Source of the DNA: CAYRGC01 sp964423795
Lineage (GTDB): Bacteria; Patescibacteriota; Gracilibacteria; Peribacterales; Peribacteraceae
Direction of reading: 5' to 3'
NCBI GenBank assembly: GCA_964423795.1
Contig: CAYRGC010000003.1
Coordinates: forward strand, 13,676-77,675
Length of the DNA stretch: 64,000 bases
In this document: piece by piece, positions 39,809-48,700 of the stretch
How positions within the stretch are numbered: position 1 is the first letter of the stretch
Layout of the letters: each line of letters begins with the position of its first letter
Notes under the pieces: generated by a model
What the model saw: only the letters and a program-made list of their open reading frames with translations
What the model was told of the DNA's origin: nothing
The model's database searches: none
Position numbers and translations under genes: made by a program

Positions 39809-39828
39809 AGCCCCTTCATGCGCTCCAT
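39809..39828 (+). repeat. 3' copy of tRNA-Gly(GCC)
   Basis: Twenty bases identical to 39699-39718, that is, the T-arm 3' side, acceptor strand and CCA of tRNA-Gly(GCC) plus one base. The distance between copies is 110 bp. Confidence 0.75.
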
Positions 39829-39878
39829 CGTTGATCATTGAACCGAGCCGGATCATCGTCATTCGGCTCTTTATGCAG

Positions 39879-39952
39879 GCGGGATTAGTACAGTGGTAGT
39901 ACGCGAGCTTCCCAAGCTTGAGATGCGGGTTCGATTCCCGTATCCCGCTCCA
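39879..39952 (+). tRNA. tRNA-Gly (anticodon CCC)
   Basis: A 74-nt gene with acceptor GCGGGAT/ATCCCGC, discriminator T and encoded CCA. The anticodon stem is CGAGC/GCTTG with loop TTCCCAA, and the T-loop is TTCGATT. Its last 17 bases recur at 40315, flanking a 379-bp insert. Confidence 0.96.
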
Positions 39953-39987
39953 ATTGACAAAAATTTAAAAATATATAATTTAATAAC

Positions 39988-40281
39988 ATGTCTTCTGCAT
40001 CAGAAAAGCATTCCGCAGGGAAAGAGTTGCCTGTGCTATCCAAGGAATTCGCGAAGCTTTCACCAAGAGGGTCCGAACTTGTAAGCATTCTCATCCACGA
40101 AAGAAGGGCGATGGACTCGCGTGTTCTGTGGACGAGGCTGGGACTGGCCAATGAACGAGAGCCATTCTCCAGGCTGTGGGATCTCATGGTTGAGGTCAAT
40201 AAAGCACTTTCTGAGCATGGAATAATCGACGAAGCACTTGCAGTCCATGGTCGACCATTGGTGTGGAAGCCACGCAATTAA
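39988..40281 (+). CDS. 97-residue orphan carried by the tRNA-Gly insertion
   Basis: A soluble, helical protein (SKEFAKLSPRGSELVSILIH near residue 18, then DSRVLWTRLGLANEREPFSR and LWDLMVEVNKALSEHGII). The second half reads like a winged-helix DNA-binding domain ending in a short strand (GRPLVWKPRN), but no family is certain. Codon use is AT-richer than the host genes. TATAAT at 39974-39979 is 8 nt before the ATG, so it is leaderless. Confidence 0.6.
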   Translation: MSSASEKHSAGKELPVLSKEFAKLSPRGSELVSILIHERRAMDSRVLWTRLGLANEREPFSRLWDLMVEVNKALSEHGIIDEALAVHGRPLVWKPRN

Positions 40282-40314
40282 TTGAGATATTCACAGCAAA
40301 AGTTCCTCATAAGC

Positions 40315-40333
40315 TCCCGTATCCCGCTCCAAT
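40315..40333 (+). repeat. att-like copy of the tRNA-Gly(CCC) 3' end
   Basis: Nineteen bases identical to 39936-39954 (tcccgtatcccgctccaat). It marks the right end of the insertion. Confidence 0.75.
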
Positions 40334-40386
40334 AGACGAATGCCGTCCACTCGCGCGCGTGAAGCGAGTGTCATAGGATGACCCCC

Positions 40387-40830
40387 ATGAAATCCATCCC
40401 CCTTCGCATGGCCTCGGCGGCCTCGGTCACCCTCTGGACCCTCGCCGGAGGCGTGCTTCTCACGCGCCCGATCGCCTTCTACGGCGCGGCGCTCTCGTTG
40501 TTTTTTCCGGATTGGTGGGTGGCCGGCGTCAACGGTTGGGATCCCGTGCAGGCAAGCCCCGTCTACACGGCCGTCGCCGTGCTTTTCGGCTGCGTGCTCC
40601 TTGCGCTCTCGACCATCGCGGTCTTCCTCCATCGCCACAAGAAGGCCTCCGAACTCTTCCTGCTCCTCATCACGGTGCACCTCTGGATCTGCGGCGGCTG
40701 CGCGGCGCTCCTCACGCGCGTGATGTTCGACCCCATGCGTCCGCTCGTCCTCACGGTGCTGTTCTTCTCGGTGCTCAACGTGTTCCTCCTCTCGTGCGTG
40801 AAACGCAAGAAGAGCGCGATGACGGCCTAA
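40387..40830 (+). CDS. polytopic small membrane protein
   Basis: A 147-residue protein with four hydrophobic helices (ASVTLWTLAGGVLLTRPIAF, VYTAVAVLFGCVLLALSTIA, ELFLLLITVHLWICGGCAAL, VLTVLFFSVLNVFLLSC) and a basic C-terminus. Unknown function. TAGGAT at 40374-40379 is 7 nt before ATG 40387, which rejects the ATG at 40378 inside that box. Confidence 0.65.
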   Translation: MKSIPLRMASAASVTLWTLAGGVLLTRPIAFYGAALSLFFPDWWVAGVNGWDPVQASPVYTAVAVLFGCVLLALSTIAVFLHRHKKASELFLLLITVHLWICGGCAALLTRVMFDPMRPLVLTVLFFSVLNVFLLSCVKRKKSAMTA

Positions 40831-40899
40831 ACGGGGACATTTCCCCGGTTTGACGCCTTTCCGAAACGCACGGTTTTCTGTACAATGATTTCGCTCTTT

Positions 40900-40974
40900 G
40901 CGGGTTTCGTCCAACGTCAGGACACCACCGTTCCACGGTGGAGATACCTGGTTCAATTCCGGTAACCCGCTCCA
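40900..40974 (+). tRNA. tRNA-Gly (anticodon UCC)
   Basis: A 75-nt gene with acceptor GCGGGTT/AACCCGC, discriminator T and encoded CCA. The anticodon loop is GTTCCAC (with G at position 32), and the D-stem is GTCC/GGAC. The T-stem has one mismatch at its outer pair. TACAAT at 40881-40886 is the probable -10 box. Confidence 0.94.
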
Positions 40975-40983
40975 AGGATTTCC

Positions 40984-41008
40984 CCGCCCGGCGCGAGCGG
41001 CTTTTTTT
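40984..41008 (+). terminator. Rho-independent terminator after tRNA-Gly(UCC)
   Basis: A CCGC...GCGG hairpin (40984-41000) is followed by a run of seven T at 41002-41008. Confidence 0.7.
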
Positions 41009-41069
41009 GCGTGAAGGAAAACTTGCCGAACTTCCGACGACGAGGGAAAACTCCTGTACCCTCACGGCC

Positions 41070-42197
41070 ATGCGACGTCTGACTCCCCTCTTCGTGCTGG
41101 GACTCCTGCTCCCGCCGCTTTCCGCGAACGCCGCCTGGTACGACGGCGCCGTATCGGCGTTCGTCCGGGCCGGTTACGTCACCGAGGAATCGATCGTGCC
41201 CGCGAGGGATGCCGCGCGCGGGCTCTTCGTGGAGCTCACGCTCAAGCTGCTCGGCGGCAAGGTGGAGTTCCCGTTCCAAGACCAGGTGTTCGACGACGTG
41301 GACCAGTGGCACCGGTCCTTCGCGGCCTTCCAGCAGGGCGCCCGCGACGGGTGGGTGCTCGGCATCGAGAACTGCGCGGGCAGCCATCCGTGCCTGGCGG
41401 CGCCGGATCGGCCCGTGACCCGCGCCGAGGCGGCGGCGCTGCTCGTGCGCGCGTTCCGCTTCTCCGCGGAAGGAGCGGCGCCGGCCTTCAGCGACGTCGA
41501 TGCCGGGGCCTGGTACGCCGAGTACGTGACGATCGCCTCCAGCCGCTGCATCCTGCGCGGCGACGAAGGCAAGACGACCGTGCGTCCGGGCGACCCCATG
41601 AACGAGGCGGAGATGCTCGCGATGCTCCAGCGCTCCGTCAGCGGGTTACGGTATCCCGATTGCGGCGGCGGTCCGCTCGACGACCTGCCGGCCGCCCCGT
41701 CGGGTTTCCTGCTGGAGCAGGCGTCCTCGTCCTCCGCGGCGTCCTCCGAGTCACTGTCCGCCTCTTGGGCGAGCGTCTCCTCTTCCTCCTCGTCGTCCAC
41801 CTCCGCGCCGGCCTCGTCGTCGATGAGCTCGAGCGGCACTTCATCCGCCGCCTCGAGCGCGCCCTCGTCCGCGACCGCCTACGACCTCGCGCCGCTCAAT
41901 CCTCCGAACGCCGCGAGCGCCTCTTCGGGGCAAACGCAGGATCCGAGCCATCAGGATCTGCTCGTCCGTTATCAGCAGTACCTCGCGAACTATTCCGAAC
42001 AAATCGCGCGGGCGAGGACGATGGGCAGCGCGCCGGCCGCCGCGCTCTTGAACACGCTCAGCGTGCAAAACGACCTCATCTACCAGCTCTACCCCTGGGT
42101 GCTCGCGTCGAAGAACCGCACGTTGTCCCAGACCGAATGGGCCGCCGTGACGGCGCTCGAGAACAGGATCCGCGGAGGCTTCGCGGCGATCAGATAA
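41070..42197 (+). CDS. SLH-type secreted protein with Ser-rich linker
   Basis: A 375-residue protein: signal peptide (PLFVLGLLLPPLSANAA), SLH repeats (AFSDVDAGAWYAEYVTIASS near residue 140, with a preceding degenerate one containing FDDVDQWHRSFAAFQQGA), a long Ser/Ala stretch near residues 220-275, and a C-terminal helical part. It probably attaches to the cell wall and presents the linker outward. TACCCT at 41057-41062 lies 7 nt before the ATG. The frame upstream overlaps tRNA-Gly and is not coding. An SGNH hydrolase follows 4 nt later. Confidence 0.85.
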   Translation: MRRLTPLFVLGLLLPPLSANAAWYDGAVSAFVRAGYVTEESIVPARDAARGLFVELTLKLLGGKVEFPFQDQVFDDVDQWHRSFAAFQQGARDGWVLGIENCAGSHPCLAAPDRPVTRAEAAALLVRAFRFSAEGAAPAFSDVDAGAWYAEYVTIASSRCILRGDEGKTTVRPGDPMNEAEMLAMLQRSVSGLRYPDCGGGPLDDLPAAPSGFLLEQASSSSAASSESLSASWASVSSSSSSSTSAPASSSMSSSGTSSAASSAPSSATAYDLAPLNPPNAASASSGQTQDPSHQDLLVRYQQYLANYSEQIARARTMGSAPAAALLNTLSVQNDLIYQLYPWVLASKNRTLSQTEWAAVTALENRIRGGFAAIR

Positions 42198-42201
42198 GTC
42201 C

Positions 42202-42927
42202 ATGCTCCGCATCCTCCTCATCATCGGCGTCGCGCTCGCGGTCGTCGCGGTACTCTTCGTGGGGCGCCTGCTGTGGTTCGCCTCCATCAGCGCCAAGCTC
42301 GTGGCGGCGAGCAGGCCCTTCGAACGGAACACCGGCGGCACCCCCCGCATTCTCGTCGTCGGCGACAGTACGGGCGTGGGCACCGGCGTCCGCGATCCTC
42401 GCGGCTCCGTCGCCGGGCGGTTCGGTACGGATTTCCCGGACGCCGACATCCGGAACCTGAGCGTGAACGGCTGGAGAGTCCGCGATGCGCTCGCCGGCTT
42501 CCCCGCGACGGCGCCGAAGCGGTTCGATCTGGTGCTGCTGCAGATCGGCGCCAACGACATCATCCGCCGCACGCCGCACGCCGATTTCGAACGCGACCTC
42601 GGGAGCCTCTTCGACCGCGCCATGAGCGCAGGCAAAAACGTCGTGGCGCTGCACTCGGGAAACGTCGGTCTCGCTCCCCTCTTCGCCTGGCCGCTCTCCT
42701 CCTACTACCGGGCGAAGACGCTCGAGTACCGCGCCGTGTACCGGAAGGTCGCGGAGCAAAAGGGCGTGGCGTACGTCGATCTTTTCGGGGAGGCGGAAGA
42801 CGATCTCTTCCTCAGCGACATCCCGCGGTATTACGCCCCGGATCTGCTGCACCTGACGGAAGACGGCTACGGGGAGTGGTACCGCGCGGTGCGGGAGACG
42901 ATGCGGAGCGCGGGCATGCGGCTGTGA
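42202..42927 (+). CDS. SGNH/GDSL-family hydrolase, membrane-anchored
   Basis: A 241-residue protein with an N-terminal anchor (ILLIIGVALAVVAVLFVGRL). The catalytic blocks are all present: GDSTGVGTG near residue 54 (Ser nucleophile), VNGWRVRDAL (Gly), LLQIGANDIIRR (Asn) and APDLLHLTEDGY (Asp-x-x-His). Such extracellular SGNH enzymes are esterases or deacetylases acting on glycans and lipids. It starts 4 nt after the SLH gene, so the two are probably one operon, with substrate likely at the cell surface. Confidence 0.9.
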   Translation: MLRILLIIGVALAVVAVLFVGRLLWFASISAKLVAASRPFERNTGGTPRILVVGDSTGVGTGVRDPRGSVAGRFGTDFPDADIRNLSVNGWRVRDALAGFPATAPKRFDLVLLQIGANDIIRRTPHADFERDLGSLFDRAMSAGKNVVALHSGNVGLAPLFAWPLSSYYRAKTLEYRAVYRKVAEQKGVAYVDLFGEAEDDLFLSDIPRYYAPDLLHLTEDGYGEWYRAVRETMRSAGMRL

Positions 42928-42936
42928 ACGGCCGCG

Positions 42937-44394
42937 TCAGAGATCGCCCAGGTTGAGCTCCTCGCTCATCTCGACCTGCCGGACGAACTCCTGGTCGTGG
43001 CTCACGAGAATCATGCCGCCCTCGTACGCGTTGAGCGCCTCCGCGATCACGGGGAGGTGGCGGAAGTTAATATGGTTCGTGGGCTCGTCGAGGATGAGGA
43101 GCGTGGGCCGCTGCAGCGTGAACCGCGCGAAGCACAGCAGTCCCTTCTGCCCCTCGGAAAGCGCTCCGGAGGGAATCTGGAGCTTGTCGGAGGGCAGCAG
43201 GAACCTGGCGGCGGTGGCGTAGATCGTCTGTTTGTTCTCCATCTCCATCGCCTCGGCGAGGATCTGGTACGCGCTCTTGTCGAGCGGCAAGCCCGAGAAA
43301 TCCTGGCGGTAGTAGCCGATCTTCACGCCCGGCTCGATGACAGCGCCCTTCTCCTTGCCGGTCGCCATCGATTCGAGGAGCGTCGTCTTGCCGATGCCGT
43401 TCGGACCCGTGATGAGCACGCGGTGACGGCGCGGGATCGTGAGCTCGACCTTCTTCTTCACCGGCTCATGATCCTTCATGACGGTCACGGACGTGATCTT
43501 CACGAGGGGCTTCGGGAAGGGGTCGGACTCGATCGTGAAGGGCGGCAGCGCCTTGTCCTCGCGGCGCACGTCGACCATGTTCTCCTCGGCCTCGGCCACG
43601 TCATCGCGCATCTTGCTCGCGAGCTTGCGCATCTTTCCTCCCTTGTGGGAGAAGAAGTTGATCTTGTCCTTCTGGTCCTGGATCTGCTTCTCCATGCGGG
43701 CGTTTTGGCGCTGCTCGCGCTCGATTTGCTCCTGGATGCGCTCGAGCACGTCGTAGTAGTCGCCCACGTACTGGTCGACCTTGTGCAGGTGCGCGTCGAG
43801 GTAGAGCACCCCGTGCGTGAAGCTGTTCAAGAAGGCCGCGTCGTGGGAAATCACGATCGCCGTCTTCTCGTACATCACGAGGAAACCCGTGAGATGGTCG
43901 ATGCCGTCGGTGTCGAGGTTGTTGGTCGGCTCGTCGAGGAGCAGGATGTCCGGCTCCTGGATGAGCGCGAAGGCCAGGAGCAGACGCGCCTTCTGGCCTC
44001 CGGAGAAGGACCCGACCTTCTTTTTCAGGTCCGCCTTGAGGTTCACGGCGTCGAGGGCTTTCGCGATGTGCTTGTCGATATCGTGCTTCTTCTCCCGGAA
44101 CGCCCCCTCGAAGAACTCGCGCACGGTCTTCTCCAGGTCCGCGTGCGGCACCACCTGCCGGGCGATGCCGATCGTGGCGCCCTTCTTCAGGTGGATCTGC
44201 CCCTCGGTCGGCTGGAGCTCCCCCGTCATGAGCTTGAAGATCGTGCTCTTGCCGGCGCCGTTCTGGCCCATGATGGTGAGCTTCGTGTTCTCGCGGACAG
44301 AGAAATCCACGCCCTTGAGCACGGGCTTCTCGCGCTGGTGCCCGTAGAAGAAGTCCACGTTATCGAACCGAAGGAGAACGTCGCCGTGTTCCAT
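42937..44394 (-). CDS. ABC-F family ATPase
   Basis: A 485-residue protein with two ABC cassettes and no membrane segment. Cassette 1: Walker A GQNGAGKST near residue 37, signature FSGGQKARL, Walker B ILLLDEPTNNLD. Then a linker with a long charged coiled coil (EQIEREQRQNARMEKQIQDQ), the P-site tRNA-interaction region. Cassette 2: GPNGIGKTT, signature LSEGQKGLL, and LLILDEPTNHIN. ABC-F proteins act on ribosomes stalled or at initiation. The exact subfamily is not assigned. A TACAAT box lies about 40 nt upstream. Confidence 0.93.
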   Translation of the reverse strand: MEHGDVLLRFDNVDFFYGHQREKPVLKGVDFSVRENTKLTIMGQNGAGKSTIFKLMTGELQPTEGQIHLKKGATIGIARQVVPHADLEKTVREFFEGAFREKKHDIDKHIAKALDAVNLKADLKKKVGSFSGGQKARLLLAFALIQEPDILLLDEPTNNLDTDGIDHLTGFLVMYEKTAIVISHDAAFLNSFTHGVLYLDAHLHKVDQYVGDYYDVLERIQEQIEREQRQNARMEKQIQDQKDKINFFSHKGGKMRKLASKMRDDVAEAEENMVDVRREDKALPPFTIESDPFPKPLVKITSVTVMKDHEPVKKKVELTIPRRHRVLITGPNGIGKTTLLESMATGKEKGAVIEPGVKIGYYRQDFSGLPLDKSAYQILAEAMEMENKQTIYATAARFLLPSDKLQIPSGALSEGQKGLLCFARFTLQRPTLLILDEPTNHINFRHLPVIAEALNAYEGGMILVSHDQEFVRQVEMSEELNLGDL

Positions 44395-44536
44395 GGATGG
44401 AAAAGCGGTGTGCACCGCGGGAAAAGACGCGCGATTGTAGACCGTTTTTCGCGGAAAAAACAGCCCTTGGCGGAAAGAACGCGGTTTCTTGATCGTCCCC
44501 CGGTGCGGTACGCTCCTGAACACTTTCCCCTGCCCC

Positions 44537-45004
44537 ATGCTCGCTCCAGGCACCCCGGCACCCGGCTTCTCCCTCCCCGATCAAGACGGCAAGAACCATG
44601 CGCTCGCGGACCTGCGGGGACGCTTCGTGCTGCTCTACTTCTATCCCAAGGACGACACGCCGGGCTGCACCAAGGAAGCCTGCGGACTTCGGGACGCCAT
44701 GAAGGACTACGACGCCGCGGACTGCGTCGTTCTCGGCGTGAGCGCGGATACCGCGGAGAGCCACAAAGCCTTCGCGGACAAGTACGGGCTTAGCTTCCCG
44801 CTCCTTGCGGATACCAGGATGGCCGCCGTCAACGCGTACGGCGCGTACGGCGAAAACACCTGGTCGGACGGATCGAAACACATGGGCATCCGCCGCGTGT
44901 CGTACCTCATCGCGCCGGACGGAAACATCGCCAAGGCGTACCCGGACGTGCGCCCCGAGGAGCACGCCGCGGAAGTCCTCGCGGACGTCCGCGCGCGGCG
45001 CTGA
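44537..45004 (+). CDS. bcp: thioredoxin-dependent peroxiredoxin, BCP/PrxQ type
   Basis: A 155-residue peroxiredoxin. The peroxidatic Cys is C44 in FYPKDDTPGCTKEACG, with the resolving Cys five residues later (C49), the BCP arrangement. Downstream are VLGVSADTAESHKAFADKYG and the active-site Arg in GIRRVSYLI. It reduces peroxides with electrons that could come from TrxB at 2.4 kb. The start at 44537 gives the standard N-terminus (MLAPGTPAPGFSL). It overlaps nothing and is convergent with endonuclease V. Confidence 0.93.
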   Translation: MLAPGTPAPGFSLPDQDGKNHALADLRGRFVLLYFYPKDDTPGCTKEACGLRDAMKDYDAADCVVLGVSADTAESHKAFADKYGLSFPLLADTRMAAVNAYGAYGENTWSDGSKHMGIRRVSYLIAPDGNIAKAYPDVRPEEHAAEVLADVRARR

Positions 45005-45715
45005 TCAGAGCATCGCCGGCGGGGACACGGGCAGACCGTGCCCCGTGGTGCGCACCGCGTTGACGTGAAGATGCGCCAGGCGCGTCGGCTCGGGAAGACG
45101 GTAACCGCGCAGACAGCGGCGGACGAGGGCGACGGACGACTCGAGATCGATGCCGTTCCCGGGGGAGACGAAAATCGGATTCGATCCCCTTTTCGTCAGG
45201 AAAGCGCATCCGATAGTTTGTTTCTGAAACTGTATTTCTGATATGTCGCCGACTGTCTCGATCGGATCATAGGTGCCGCAGAGAAGGGATTTCGCGACTC
45301 CGACCGTCGGAACGCCGATGAGGAGCCCGAGATGCGCCGCGATGCCCATGCCGCGGGGATGCGCGATGCCGTGACCGTCCACGAGGAAGGCGTCGGGCAC
45401 CGAATCCAGCGCCTCGATGGCCTTCGAGAGTATCGGGATCTCGCGGAACGAAAGCAGGCCCGGCACGTACGGGAAGGCCCCCTCCTCGCGGACGGAGGTC
45501 GTTTCGAGGATGCGACCCGTATCCGCGTCCCAGACTACGACGCCCGCGGTCAGGATCCTGTCGAACCGCACCGAAGACACGTCGACGCCGGCGATGATCC
45601 GCATGCAGTCCGCCCTTCTGCGACGCGTGGCATTCACCCTTGCCGAAAGATCGCGCTGCAACGTTATCGCGTCCTTCGGGGAGAGGTCCCAGCGATGGAG
45701 ATGGGAGACATGCAT
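45005..45715 (-). CDS. nfi: endonuclease V (deoxyinosine-specific)
   Basis: A 236-residue enzyme that cuts near deoxyinosine. The family motifs are IAGVDVSSV (first Asp), YVPGLLSFREIPIL (the PYIPGxLxFRE wedge motif) and FLVDGHGIAHPRGMGIAAHL (second Asp/His), followed by VGVAKSLL. The ATG at 45715 (MHVSHLHRWDLSP) is preferred. A TTG at 45736 is the alternative. Length fits E. coli Nfi (223). Convergent with bcp with no gap. Confidence 0.93.
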   Translation of the reverse strand: MHVSHLHRWDLSPKDAITLQRDLSARVNATRRRRADCMRIIAGVDVSSVRFDRILTAGVVVWDADTGRILETTSVREEGAFPYVPGLLSFREIPILSKAIEALDSVPDAFLVDGHGIAHPRGMGIAAHLGLLIGVPTVGVAKSLLCGTYDPIETVGDISEIQFQKQTIGCAFLTKRGSNPIFVSPGNGIDLESSVALVRRCLRGYRLPEPTRLAHLHVNAVRTTGHGLPVSPPAML

Positions 45716-45765
45716 TGTCTCGTAAAGACGTGGCAATGAAGCGACTCATAGCAACTCTACGCCGA

Positions 45766-48700
45766 TCAATGGTTGCAAATCTGATATTCGGTTATCGCTC
45801 CGGATGCGTCCACTGTGCCAATTTTGCCGCTGCCCAATTCTCCAAACCATACTTTTCCGTCCGAGCCCAAGATAAGCGATGAAGGCGGGGTGTAGTTTCG
45901 CGGCAATGAATACCAGGAAAATGTTCCATTCACCGTGCTCTTCCCGATCTTCGCGCTTTCGGTAACTCCAAACCACACGCTGGTACCTGCCGCAACGATC
46001 CCCATCGAGTTCTCACCGGCTGGTAGAGCATATTCATTCACAATGCCCGCGCTGTCGATTCTTCCAATCTTGTTTCCAGGATAACCTGCGTACCAAATTT
46101 TTCCATCGGGCCCTACGGCAAGATGACCGGCCCGCGTAAGAAGAGTAAAGCGCTTACTTACGCCAGCTGTCGTCATGCGGACGATGGAATTGCCCATCTG
46201 TTCCGAGAACCAGAGATTCTGATCAGGACCAACGACAATTCCGTAGGGCTGCAAGAATCCTCCATACTGGGTAATCACGCCTTGCATCGTAATCTTTGCA
46301 ACAGAATGCCAGCCCTGCTCAGTGAACCACATATTACCGTCCGGCCCTTTCACGATCATCGCCGGGCCCGGGGACAGCCCGTTACCCGACGAAATGGAGA
46401 ATTCTTTGATATCACCAGCGGGCGTGATTCTGCCGATTGCTCCCCCGCTTTGCTCGGTGAACCACATGTTCCCGTCAGGACCGAGAGCAATATAACCGGG
46501 GTAGCTGTTCGGACGAGGAAGCGTATACAGCGTCACAGTTCCTGCAGGCGAACGCACACCGATCGCGTTGCCTTCAGGTAAAACAAACCATAGGTTTCCA
46601 CTGCCGTCGAATGCGAGGGAAAGGATGGAACCGATCTCTCCCGGACACCGCGCAAGATTGGAAGCCGACGACGATAGCACTGGAAGGACTGAGGACGCGG
46701 CACGAGAAGACAACGCCAGTGATGAAGCCAGGGAAGAAACCGATGACCTCGCCGAGGAAGAAGCGACAGAAGAACTCGCGACCGACGCCCTGGCGCTGCT
46801 CGCAGCCGCCGAGGCCGCCGATGAAGTCCTGGCACTGCTCACGGCCGCCGAGGACGCCGAGGAAGTCCTGGCGCTGCTCATAGCGGAAGAAGAAGCCGTC
46901 ACCATGATGGAGCCGCGGCACACCTGTCCATAGCGCGCCGTTCCCTCAAGGCCCATCTGGTAGACGATCGGCTTCGTGCCGGTCTGCGCGGGTGAGAAGA
47001 GGATCGCCGTCACCGCGACCGTGCCCTTCGGTGGCACGTCCTGCTGGAGGGCGAACCTCATCGACGTCGGACCGAAGAGCACGTTGTCATTGGGCTCGTT
47101 CGACATCAGAAGATCGTGCCCATTCCCCTCTCCCGCGGACCACGTCGTATTGCCGGTGTTCGTGAGGAGGAAGGTGGCGAGGAAAGCCCTGTTGGGCTCG
47201 ATCGTAGTCTGCTGGACCAATACTTCGCATTGCGCGTTGCGCACGGCGGCCGCCGAGGAGGAAACCTTCGCCGAAGAGGACTGCGCGGAGGAAGCTATGG
47301 AAACAGCAGAAGAAGTCCTGGACGATGCGACCACCGATGAAGCAAACGCGCTCGATACCGTGACGCTCCGTGCCGAGGACGCGGCTGAACTGCGCGGAGG
47401 AGCGGAAGGACCGTCGCACATGAAACTCCATATCATTTGCGCAATACCCGTTCGCGTATCCGTCATGGCAGCAATCAAACCCGGATCCCACCCCGGAAGC
47501 GGATCCGTATAGACGCCATAGATCTTTCGACCGGGGACGAAGCGCGGGGTGATGCGCGGATCATTCGCGGGCAGGGAAATCGTGTAGAGCGGCCCGGGCA
47601 CCGATGCGATGTCTTTCATCGCGCCTGCATCATCGATGTACCAGTCGGCGCCCAACATCGGCGGGGCGGGGCAATAGAAATATCCGGGATCGACCTCGCA
47701 CATCATGTTTTTGAGGCCCGAAAAAGAACCGACATCCCATGGCTCTATCGTTCCGCCCGGGAAATACTGCCGAAGAAGCGAGGTACTGGTGGAGGGAAGA
47801 AAGCCCTTGCACCGCGCAGACGGATCGATGGCGGGAAGCTCGACGCCGCACAGCGGACTGCATTGCGGCTGGGAGCACGATGCCGGTCCGGTCCCGCCGT
47901 TCTCGGCTATTTTCAGATAACATGCGGCGCATTTGGGGCTGATCGTGGGCGCGCAACGTTGATAGCAAGCCGCCGTCAGGGGATCGAGATGGTTGTCATT
48001 GGTGCTTCTCGGCCTTCTCGTCTGCGCGTCTTCTTTGCAATTTTCGATGCACTGGCTGCTTCTCGCCAACGGACAATTCAGCATGCAGCCGGTGTCTATC
48101 TTGAGAGAATCGGATTGCTCGTGGAAGAAGATCGGATCGCGCAGAGTCCTCGATACCTGGCACGCGCAATAGCTCGATCCCGTCTCGCACTTGGCATTGC
48201 CGGATGCATCGTATCCGCAGCAGATGCCGATATCTTCGGGCGTACCCAGTAGGTAGCACGCACGCATGTTCTCCGGCGCGGAATAATCGTAGGGCGGTTC
48301 GGGGATGCAGCGCAGGCAGTAGCTTTGTCCGTTGGAGCACGTGGGGAAGTTGCCGCTCACGAGCTGTTCTCCCAGGCGACTAGGATCGCCGCACCAACCT
48401 CTTCCTCCTCCGTTGGCATTCGCCACCGTGGAATTCATGCAAGTTGGATACGCCGCGGGACAGGTATTCCCTCCGGGCGTGCCGCAGTCTTTGGCGCAGG
48501 TCGTGGTGAACTTTCGATTCTGGTTCTTGCCCATCCACGAGTACGAGAAGGACACCTCCGTCCCCCCGCAGATCCCGTCTCCGCATTTGTCGGGCTTGAG
48601 GGGCGTCACCGGAGGGCCGTAGGTGGGAGGAGGCGCGTCGATGCACTGCTTGCACTCCGGAAGCGGGGCTCCCCGGCACACTCCCGCGCTGCACGCGTCC

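Larger units (their letters stand above)
39955..40333 (+). mobile_element. 379-bp insertion at the 3' end of tRNA-Gly(CCC)
   Basis: The segment is bounded by a 19-bp direct repeat: tRNA 3' end at 39936-39954 and an exact copy at 40315-40333. It is AT-rich compared with the surroundings and holds one gene with its own promoter (TTGACA at 39954-39959, TATAAT at 39974-39979). The structure is that of a tRNA-integrated element with attL/attR, but there is no integrase and the unit is far smaller than usual islands. Confidence 0.6.

Noticed and set aside
40938..41069. Upstream extension of the SLH gene
   Set aside because: It would overlap tRNA-Gly(UCC) and its terminator. The signal peptide begins at ATG 41070, just after a TACCCT box.
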